This document shows positions 6,230-11,273 of a stretch of 11,273 nt of DNA, one piece after another. Position 1 is the first letter of the stretch, and every line of letters begins with the position of its first letter. Under the pieces are notes generated by a model. The model was given only the letters and a program-made list of their open reading frames with translations, ran no database searches and had not been told where the DNA came from. The DNA is from Acidobacteriota bacterium (GTDB lineage: Bacteria; Acidobacteriota; Terriglobia; UBA7540), in assembly GCA_021789565.1 (NCBI GenBank), contig JAJYJL010000131.1, positions 1 to 11,273 on the forward strand, in the 5' to 3' direction. Made by a program: the position numbers and the translations under genes.

Positions 6230-7192
6230 CTATTCCGTGCCGGGGGAGACTGAGCTTGAAGCGTCAACTGGTGCGGCCTCTCGAGTCGCGGTTGCGGGAG
6301 AGGCCCATTCAGCCATGGGTGTCGCCGTGCTGCACTCCAGGCAAGCCGTCTTGGCAAACCGGGCCTGGCAATTGGGGCAGACCGCTTGCGATTCAAAGGT
6401 GTCGAAAGCCTTGCGGCAGCGGCCGCAAAGCCAATAAGGACCCAGGGGCGGGGCGGTCTTGCATGATGGACAGGCAAAGCCTTCACGGCGGGGAGCTTTC
6501 GCAACGCGTGAGAGCGCCTGCGCCTGCCGCAATCCTCCCCAGCAATAAATCAGGATAAACACGGAAATCGCCCCAAGCCAGATAGATTGCGTCAAATAAG
6601 AGTAGACGAAGAGCCCCGCCACACCGACCATGCCGATGACAGCCGCTACCATAAGGCTCCGTGCCCGTCCCACCCAGAACCATAGGATTGACCGCAGGAT
6701 CTGGCCACCATCGAGCGGGTAAATCGGCAATAGGTTGAAAACAAGCAAAATGCTGTTGATGAACGCAAGTGATAACAGAAACGTATGAACATCGGGTGTG
6801 GACTGCGCCCAGCCAAACACCGAGCTCATCATAACAAGCGCCATCAGTACCGGTATCAGAACCACGTTGACCAGCGGGCCTGCCGCAATGCTCCAGAGCG
6901 TGGCTCCGGGCCGTTGCGGAGGCTGCACGTAGGCGATGCCACCGAGGGGCCACAGCACAATCCGGTTGGCAGTACCGCCAACCTGCCTGCAAGCGAGCGC
7001 ATGGCCGAACTCATGCAGCATGACAATCAGGAACAGCCCAAGATATTCCAGTACGTTCCAAGTGAGCGAAGAGTAGCTTTTTGCGCGGGAATTGATCTCG
7101 ACCAGTGCAACCAGGAACCACGACCAGTGCAGGAACACATTGATCCCCCTGAAGTTGAACAGATGGATTGAACGGCTCTGGGTACTTGGCAT
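6230..7192 (-). CDS. M50 (site-2-type) membrane metalloprotease with C-terminal double zinc ribbon
   Basis: A 320-residue intramembrane zinc protease. The catalytic HEFGH (60-64) lies in a hydrophobic helix, and the second metal motif NLLPIYPLDGG (153-163) supplies the aspartate. LWPLGGIAYV (80-89) and AAGPLVNVV (103-111) are typical of the SpoIVFB/S2P-like branch without a PDZ domain. About six membrane helices end near residue 219. A soluble tail then carries four C-x2-C pairs (241/244, 256/259, 272/275, 284/287), so it probably binds two zinc ions as tandem zinc ribbons, followed by an Ala/Ser/Thr-rich end. The ATG is preceded by AAGGTG with five bases of spacing. Such enzymes cut membrane-bound regulators such as anti-sigma factors; the substrate here is unknown. 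It heads the minus-strand run and is divergent from the cytochrome oxidase gene. Confidence 0.93.
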   Translation of the reverse strand: MPSTQSRSIHLFNFRGINVFLHWSWFLVALVEINSRAKSYSSLTWNVLEYLGLFLIVMLHEFGHALACRQVGGTANRIVLWPLGGIAYVQPPQRPGATLWSIAAGPLVNVVLIPVLMALVMMSSVFGWAQSTPDVHTFLLSLAFINSILLVFNLLPIYPLDGGQILRSILWFWVGRARSLMVAAVIGMVGVAGLFVYSYLTQSIWLGAISVFILIYCWGGLRQAQALSRVAKAPRREGFACPSCKTAPPLGPYWLCGRCRKAFDTFESQAVCPNCQARFAKTACLECSTATPMAEWASPATATREAAPVDASSSVSPGTE

Positions 7193-7574
7193 TCTTTCAC
7201 CTTCTTCTCTGGCAGGGTCTTAGAAACAACGCGTCCAGGTTCGGCCGACCGGGTGGGGAAGCGGTCTTGTGTAACCGTTCCTGGAGACACAGCCGCGTCC
7301 AATGCCGATGGCCGGACTGGAAACTATCTGGTCCATCCGATCCAGTTCCCCTGTCTGGCCAATTTTCTCTGAAACAGCGCACCAATGCGTCATTTCGCTT
7401 GGCGAGGCTCGCTGCTTAAAGCTTGTGGCAACATGATACCATCGCTCGACACACGGGCAAGCCTATTCTGGCGCTTTGTGCGCTGAATAAGACCTGACGG
7501 CCCCGAATGTGCTCCGGAAATTTGTACCCGTCGCGTTAATTCATCGTGATAATCTAAACGGACGGGGCAAACCT
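7193..7574. other. Divergent intergenic region, no gene seen
   Basis: These 382 bases separate the divergent M50 protease and oxidase subunit III genes and must hold promoters for both directions. I could not identify a convincing -35/-10 pair, tRNA or conserved ORF. A GTG at 7509 is in frame with the oxidase gene, but the 22 added residues look unlike the family. A loose inverted repeat ACTGGA/TCCAGT lies around 7316-7345. Confidence 0.5.
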
Positions 7575-8255
7575 ATGGGATCAGCAGTTCTGACGCCGGC
7601 CAAGCCGAAGCAGCCGACAGGCTCGACGCCACCACCGGGAAGAGGGAATGACGGGCGGGGCGGAGGTGACGGTCCCGGCGGTCGCGGGTACGGAGGTGGG
7701 TCAAACCCGCTACTTCCTCTGGGGGCTTACCGGATTGCCATCTGGGTCGCCATTTTATCGATCTCCATGCTGTTTCTTGCCCTTACGGCGGTCATGGTGG
7801 CGCGCGCGGTTGAATCCAACAACTGGATTCACACAGCTGTACCTCCGCTCCTCTACTACAACACACTTGTTCTGGTCAGCAGCAGCTTTACGCTTGAACT
7901 CTCAAAAAGGGCGTTGAAAAGAGAAGCGGAGAAGCAATTTGTCCGCTGGTTGCATGTCACCACGGGGCTGGGGATTGCATTCATCGCGGGACAACTGGTG
8001 GCCTGGCGGGAACTGGCTGCGCAAGGAATTTACATCAATACGAATCCGAGCAGTTCCTTCATATACTTGCTCACGGCCGCCCACGGATTGCATCTACTGG
8101 GCGGTATTCTCGCTCTTTTGTACCTCGTGTTCCGTAGGCACAAGATCATTCTTAATCCGCGCAAACGTATTGCCGTCGATATAACGGCCATCTACTGGCA
8201 CTTTATGGACGGCCTGTGGATATATCTATTCACTCTGCTTGTGGTTAAGTTGTAG
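7575..8255 (+). CDS. ctaE: Cytochrome c oxidase subunit III-like protein
   Basis: A 226-residue heme-copper oxidase subunit III with five predicted membrane helices (about 52-77, 89-107, 126-144, 162-186, 203-225), the reduced form that lacks the first two helices of the mitochondrial protein. Family marks are E108 in SSSFTLELSKRAL, the HGLHLLGG segment (170-177) and YWHFMDGLWIYLF near the C-terminus. Residues 22-42 form a Gly/Arg-rich disordered stretch before the first helix. The ATG at 7575 is chosen over an in-frame GTG at 7509 because the family does not extend further and GACGGGGC lies just upstream. Subunit III supports proton uptake and stability of subunit I, but subunits I and II are not in this window. 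ctaB follows after a 436-base gap. Confidence 0.9.
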   Translation: MGSAVLTPAKPKQPTGSTPPPGRGNDGRGGGDGPGGRGYGGGSNPLLPLGAYRIAIWVAILSISMLFLALTAVMVARAVESNNWIHTAVPPLLYYNTLVLVSSSFTLELSKRALKREAEKQFVRWLHVTTGLGIAFIAGQLVAWRELAAQGIYINTNPSSSFIYLLTAAHGLHLLGGILALLYLVFRRHKIILNPRKRIAVDITAIYWHFMDGLWIYLFTLLVVKL

Positions 8256-8691
8256 TACAAGCAGTGATGCCAGGGGACAAACATACGGAGGCGCCGAAGA
8301 TTCCCCAAGAACCCACCCGCCAAGATCAACTGCCACAAACGACCAAAGTAGTGGTAGAATACGAAGTTTCGATCTCAGGCGCAGCGTGCGTTGTCAGCCA
8401 GACGGCAGTTCGGAGGGGCTCCGAACTCAAATGTTCTGCAATTGAAGGCATCGGCAGGTACGGCAGGATCTTTTCATTTTCGGACTGAATTGCGGGCCTT
8501 TTCAAAATTTGTTTGATTGCAAGATCGTCCGCAGGCGGATCTCTCCGCCACGATGCCACAGACGATCCATCCGGCTTCCCGAGCACTTGTCCAGAAATCA
8601 GGCGTGCTTCTTGCCCTTCAGGCGCGCGATAGGCTTCGCATCATACTGGACCACTGGGAGGTTTGATTTAAGGGCCAGACAGAGTTGTAAC
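8256..8691. other. Intergenic region of 436 bases with a strong hairpin
   Basis: No convincing gene is seen. A 73-codon ORF starts at the ATG at 8267 and ends at 8488, but it lacks a Shine-Dalgarno sequence and any recognisable motif, so I do not call it. A TAGAAT at 8351-8356 is promoter-like but lacks a good -35. The frame of ctaB is open upstream to 8509, but that translation is Arg/Ser/Cys-rich and does not resemble the family. The region holds the hairpin listed separately and a small TCCGC/GCGGA repeat near 8527-8538. Confidence 0.45.
8407..8427. repeat. Perfect 9-bp inverted repeat (hairpin)
   Basis: AGTTCGGAG, a GGG loop and CTCCGAACT form a perfect 9-bp stem with a 3-base loop, the strongest hairpin in the gap. 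No T-run follows on either strand, so a simple intrinsic terminator is unlikely. It could be a processed RNA structure, an operator or a mobile-repeat remnant. Confidence 0.6.
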
Positions 8692-9627
8692 ATGAGTATC
8701 GCAGCAGAAAAGAAGGACCAGAATCCGGCATCAAGCGCCGCATCCGGAAATTTCCGCAAGGTACTTCTCGGCAGGCTCAGCGATTACTGGGTGCTGACCA
8801 AACCCGAGGTCAATTTCCTGGTAGTGATCAGCACTCTGGCGGGCTACTATGTCGCCCTGCGCGGCCGCTTTGATTTTCTGCTGCTGCTGAATACGCTGCT
8901 CGGAACGCTGCTGGTTGCCAGCGGTACCGGAACCTTGAACCAATATATTGAACGTAAGTCTGACGCGTCCATGCGGCGCACGGCGCGCCGGCCCTTGCCG
9001 ACAGGGCGTATCAAGGCCGTCGAGGCCCTTGCCTTCGGGATCCTGCTGGCCATCAGCGGCGGCCTGCTGCTCTGGGTTGAAGTCAACGCGCTGGCCAGCG
9101 TTCTGGCGTTGCTGACGCTCATCACTTATCTGCTGGTTTACACGCCGCTCAAAAAGAGAACCGCTTTCTGCACATTGATCGGAGCTTTTCCGGGCGCCAT
9201 GCCTCCACTGATCGGATGGGCAGCGGCGCGCGGCAGCCTGAACGCCGAATCTCTGGTTCTCTACGCGATCCTCTTCCTCTGGCAATTTCCACATTTCCTG
9301 GCGATTGCCTGGATGTACCGCGAAGATTACTCCCGCGCGGGATTGCGCATGTTGCCCCCGAATGACTTGGACGGCAGGCTTACCAGCCGCCAGATCATCG
9401 CTTTCCTGGCGGCTCTCATCGTGGTGAGCATGGTCCCGCCCCTGATCGGACAGGTGGGGAAAGTTTATCTGTTCGGCACCGCAGTGCTGGGCTCCTATTT
9501 CCTGCTCCACGGTGCCCGCATGGCGCGAAACCGGACCAATGTGCTGGCCAGGCGCCTGGTGCTTGCTTCCGTCCTTTATCTTCCGCTGGTGTTCGGCCTG
9601 ATGATGCTTGACAAAGTTCGGTTCTGA
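8692..9627 (+). CDS. ctaB: Protoheme IX farnesyltransferase (heme O synthase)
   Basis: A 311-residue integral-membrane prenyltransferase of the UbiA superfamily that adds a farnesyl group to heme B to make heme O, the precursor of heme A for cytochrome oxidases. The first polyprenyl-diphosphate motif is N83-x3-E87-x3-D91 followed by MRRT and RRP (94-99), with Glu in place of the first Asp of the usual NxxxDxxxD. The second region reads YTPLKKRT (150-157), then IGAFPGAMPPLIGW. FLWQFPHFLAIAWMYREDY and MLPPND are also typical of CtaB. The ATG at 8692 is chosen because the conserved protein begins soon after; the ribosome site is weak. The DUF420 gene follows after only five bases, indicating one operon. 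Confidence 0.97.
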   Translation: MSIAAEKKDQNPASSAASGNFRKVLLGRLSDYWVLTKPEVNFLVVISTLAGYYVALRGRFDFLLLLNTLLGTLLVASGTGTLNQYIERKSDASMRRTARRPLPTGRIKAVEALAFGILLAISGGLLLWVEVNALASVLALLTLITYLLVYTPLKKRTAFCTLIGAFPGAMPPLIGWAAARGSLNAESLVLYAILFLWQFPHFLAIAWMYREDYSRAGLRMLPPNDLDGRLTSRQIIAFLAALIVVSMVPPLIGQVGKVYLFGTAVLGSYFLLHGARMARNRTNVLARRLVLASVLYLPLVFGLMMLDKVRF

Positions 9628-9632
9628 CCTGC

Positions 9633-10055
9633 ATGGTCTCCTACTTCCCAGCCATCGAAGCCTGTCTCAACACTCTCAGCGCAGTGCTGCTGGCCACCGG
9701 ATACGTTTTCATCCGACGAAAAAAGATTCAGGCCCACAAAGCCTGCATGGTTTCGGCGTTTATTGCCTCAACTGTCTTTCTGGTTTTCTACCTGGCCGGC
9801 CACTACCTGCGCGGCATCGTTTACTTCCAGGGCCACGGGGCACTGCGGACCTTCTATCTTGCACTGCTGGGAACGCACTCCGTTCTGGCGGCCGCCGTTG
9901 TTCCACTTGCCCTGGTCACGCTCTACCGCGCCTGGCGCAATCGTTTTGACCTTCACAAGCGAATTGCCCGCTGGACGCTGCCCATCTGGCTCTACGTCTC
10001 TGTCACCGGTGTCGTGGTCTACTGGATGCTCTACCACCTTTACCGGCCAGTCTGA
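9633..10055 (+). CDS. DUF420 membrane protein, CtaM/YozB-like
   Basis: A 140-residue membrane protein with four predicted helices (about 8-27, 41-60, 75-98, 113-136). It carries four His residues in DUF420-type positions: H35 (QAHKACM), H57 (YLAGHYLRG), H82 (LGTHSVLA) and H108 (DLHKRIARW), plausible heme or copper ligands at helix ends. Members such as CtaM of Staphylococcus are needed for assembly of heme-A-containing oxidases. The start lies five bases after the ctaB stop without its own Shine-Dalgarno sequence, so translational coupling is likely. The position after ctaB strongly supports a role in oxidase assembly. The family assignment is confident, the biochemical role less so. Confidence 0.9.
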   Translation: MVSYFPAIEACLNTLSAVLLATGYVFIRRKKIQAHKACMVSAFIASTVFLVFYLAGHYLRGIVYFQGHGALRTFYLALLGTHSVLAAAVVPLALVTLYRAWRNRFDLHKRIARWTLPIWLYVSVTGVVVYWMLYHLYRPV

Positions 10056-10061
10056 AGCGTG

Positions 10062-10096
10062 CCGGCTGGAAATTCAGCAAGCCGGAACATCTTTTT
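10062..10096 (+). terminator. Possible terminator after the DUF420 gene
   Basis: CCGGCT (10062-10067) pairs with AGCCGG (10080-10085), and five Ts follow at 10092-10096. The six bases between stem and T-run and the 12-base loop make this non-canonical. It could end the ctaB-DUF420 transcript. Confidence 0.28.
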
Positions 10097-10174
10097 CGGC
10101 CTGCGATGATTTGAGGAATGAACGCGCGTTTATCGGCTTCGCACGGAAGCAGGTTTTGTGTTTCAATAGTGGGT

Positions 10175-10209
10175 TGCGGCGCCGGCGTGACGGGGTGAAA
10201 AGCGCCGCA
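10175..10209. repeat. 8-bp GC-only-core inverted repeat in the leader of the HemJ-like gene
   Basis: TGCGGCGC (10175-10182) and GCGCCGCA (10202-10209) form a perfect 8-bp stem around a 19-base loop, ending 50 bases before the start of the next gene. It may be a leader structure or a protein-binding site. No known riboswitch is recognised. Confidence 0.5.
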
Positions 10210-10259
10210 GCGCTCAAATGCATTTTCAGGGTCCGAACGACGCGTCGAGGCGAATGATC

Positions 10260-10694
10260 ATGAGCTCTTTATTGACGTGGACGCTGGTGTTCCATATCCT
10301 TGGTATCGTTTTCTGGCTTGGAAGCCTTCTTGTCGTCACTCACGTTCTGGCGACGGACGCGGACGCGGAGTCGGCGGAAGTCCACGAGCTTCTGAGCAGG
10401 CTGGAAGCGAAACTCTTCAATGGCATTGCACATCCCGGGGCCATCATCACCGTGATTTCCGGCGCCATCCTGATTTCAACCAATCCGCAGTATTACGGTC
10501 ACGCGGTGTGGCTCCACGTCAAACTGTTTCTGGTGGTCATCCTGATCGTTCTGGATGCCATCACCTACATCCGGGCCAAGGCCTTTCATGCTGGCAAGAT
10601 CAGGCTTCAGCGCAAAGAATGCATGATGCTGCACGGCGGCATCGCTCTCATCTTCATCGGAATTCTGGTCATGGTTCTGATCAAACCTTTTTGA
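10260..10694 (+). CDS. HemJ/CopD-like small integral membrane protein
   Basis: A 144-residue protein with about four membrane helices and the layout of the UPF0093 family, which includes HemJ, the heme-b-bearing protoporphyrinogen IX oxidase, and is related to CopD. Visible marks are H12 in FHILGIVFWLGSLLV (11-25), the segment RLEAKLFNGIAHP (47-59) corresponding to the family's RLY-x-I-x-x-P, G68, and W84-x3-K88. It ends in a helix GGIALIFIGILVMVLIKPF. It is slightly divergent from typical HemJ, so CopD-like copper or oxidase-assembly function remains possible. Neighbouring ctaB favours heme biosynthesis. The ATG at 10260 is chosen because GAGG lies nine bases upstream; an in-frame ATG at 10254 is only three bases from it. 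Confidence 0.75.
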   Translation: MSSLLTWTLVFHILGIVFWLGSLLVVTHVLATDADAESAEVHELLSRLEAKLFNGIAHPGAIITVISGAILISTNPQYYGHAVWLHVKLFLVVILIVLDAITYIRAKAFHAGKIRLQRKECMMLHGGIALIFIGILVMVLIKPF

Positions 10695-10695
10695 C

Positions 10696-10730
10696 AAACA
10701 TCCGGCATTTTCAGATGTTTTTGATACTTT
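10696..10730 (+). terminator. Weak hairpin plus T-rich tract after the HemJ-like gene
   Basis: AAACATC (10696-10702) pairs with GATGTTT (10714-10720) and is followed by a T-rich stretch (TTGATACTTTT). The stem is AT-rich and the loop is 11 bases, so at best it is a partial terminator before the CDGSH gene. Confidence 0.3.
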
Positions 10731-10758
10731 TGGATATTTTTCGATCTCGGAGGAACCT

Positions 10759-10998
10759 TTGGCAGCAACAAAAATTACGGTCCGCAGCAACGGCTCGATT
10801 CGGATTGAGGGTGATTTCGAACTCTGCGACATGGAAGGCGGGGTGTTCGACCTTGCCGGCCGCACCTCGATCAGCCTCTGCCGCTGCGGACATTCGGAAA
10901 ACAAGCCCTTCTGCGACGGGGCCCACAAGAGGGTTGGATTCCAGTCGGAAATCAAGGCCCGCGCATTGCCGCCGCCCGTGCCCAAGCCAACCCCTTAG
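10759..10998 (+). CDS. CDGSH-type iron-sulfur protein
   Basis: A 79-residue protein with one CDGSH [2Fe-2S] domain. The ligands C41, C43, C52 and H56 lie in CRCGHSENKPFCDGAH, an exact fit to C-x-C-x2-[ST]-x3-P-x-C-D-G-[STA]-H. The N-terminal half (ITVRSNGSIRIEGDFELCD) resembles the short strand region of small bacterial members. The 3-Cys/1-His site makes a redox- and pH-sensitive cluster used in electron transfer or Fe-S/iron handling. Translation very likely starts at the rare TTG at 10759: GGAGGA ends four bases upstream, and no ATG or GTG lies before the domain in this frame. It ends in a Pro-rich tail. It follows the HemJ-like gene on the same strand by 64 bases and may belong to the heme block. 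Confidence 0.92.
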   Translation: MAATKITVRSNGSIRIEGDFELCDMEGGVFDLAGRTSISLCRCGHSENKPFCDGAHKRVGFQSEIKARALPPPVPKPTP

Positions 10999-11068
10999 TA
11001 ACGACGAACTTGCCGGCGGTTGACGCACGCTTCACCGGACGCCAACGCTGGCTTGCGCAAGTCCAGGC

Positions 11069-11272
11069 CTATTTCAGCGGCAGGGTAAGCATCGCCGTCT
11101 TTTCCCACGCTTCCAGGATTCCGCCCACAGTCCAGGCCTGGGCAATGCATCCTCGAGGAGTAAACGGCGGGTCGGCATCATAGATCTCGCCGGCCGTTCC
11201 CACTCCCTGCGCCTGGAGTTGATGGATCACCGGAGCAAGAAATGATGCCGCGATGGCAGGATCGTTGTGGAC
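11069..11272 (-). CDS. C-terminal end of amylo-alpha-1,6-glucosidase/glycogen debranching enzyme (partial)
   Basis: The last 67 codons and TAG stop of a gene that enters from beyond the right edge. The translation contains EIYDADPPFTPRGCIAQAW, closely matching the conserved end of the GDE_C (alpha,alpha-toroid) domain, where EI[FY]DGD-PP..PRGC-AQAWSV is followed by a final helix. It then reads TVGGILEAWEKT and ends in MLTLPLK. The enzyme would remove alpha-1,6 branches from glycogen-like glucans. It converges with the CDGSH gene across 70 bases with no clear terminator. The segment is short, so whether the full protein is a debranching enzyme or a related trehalase-like glycosidase is unproven. 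Confidence 0.8.
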   Translation of the reverse strand, partial: VHNDPAIAASFLAPVIHQLQAQGVGTAGEIYDADPPFTPRGCIAQAWTVGGILEAWEKTAMLTLPLK

Positions 11273-11273
11273 T

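Noticed and set aside
8267..8488. 73-codon + strand ORF after the oxidase subunit III gene
   Set aside because: No ribosome site, no recognised domain, and it contains the perfect hairpin at 8407-8427; left as unassigned intergenic DNA.
8731..9510. 259-codon minus-strand ORF opposite ctaB
   Set aside because: Gln/Arg-rich antisense shadow of ctaB, whose conserved motifs are clear on the + strand.

Overview
The window looks like a piece of a bacterial chromosome close to the replication origin. An rsmG-parA-parB block with two parS centromere sites is the usual origin-proximal arrangement. Protein flavours point by inference to Acidobacteriota or a similar soil lineage: a YdeP-type molybdoenzyme, an M50 protease with a Cys-rich tail, a Gly-rich N-terminus on a cytochrome oxidase subunit III, and a DUF420 protein next to CtaB. 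No marker gene here proves the phylum. Coding density is normal, and I see no insertion sequence, CRISPR array, tRNA or rRNA.

Left part (1-2194, + strand): the 3' 97% or so of a large FdhF/YdeP-family molybdopterin oxidoreductase, cut by the window edge. It converges on the end of a six-gene minus-strand run (7192 down to 2274). Read in the direction of transcription, that run is: M50 site-2-type membrane protease with a C-terminal double zinc ribbon, rsmG (16S rRNA methyltransferase), parA, parB, a bactofilin, and a MobB-like P-loop protein. A possible small Cys-containing ORF sits just before the MobB-like gene. Two parS palindromes (5257-5272 and 6086-6101) flank rsmG. ParA, ParB and parS form the chromosome segregation system. 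The bactofilin directly behind parB suggests a cytoskeletal partner of that system.

Right part (7575-10998, + strand): a respiratory and heme block. It holds a lone cytochrome c oxidase subunit III, protoheme IX farnesyltransferase (ctaB), a DUF420/CtaM-like membrane protein, a HemJ/CopD-like small membrane protein and a CDGSH iron-sulfur protein. Together they fit heme O/A supply and assembly of a heme-copper oxidase, whose subunits I and II are not in the window. The block is broken by a 436-base gap without a convincing gene (8256-8691) that contains a perfect 9-bp hairpin, and by a 204-base leader (10056-10259) that contains inverted repeats.

The right edge (11069-11272, - strand) holds the last 67 codons of a glycogen-debranching-type enzyme (amylo-alpha-1,6-glucosidase C-terminal domain), converging on the CDGSH gene.

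I found no clearly new system. The points most worth a second look are the parABS-bactofilin arrangement, the MobB-like protein with a Cys motif facing a molybdoenzyme, the M50/zinc-ribbon fusion, and the heme/oxidase-assembly block.
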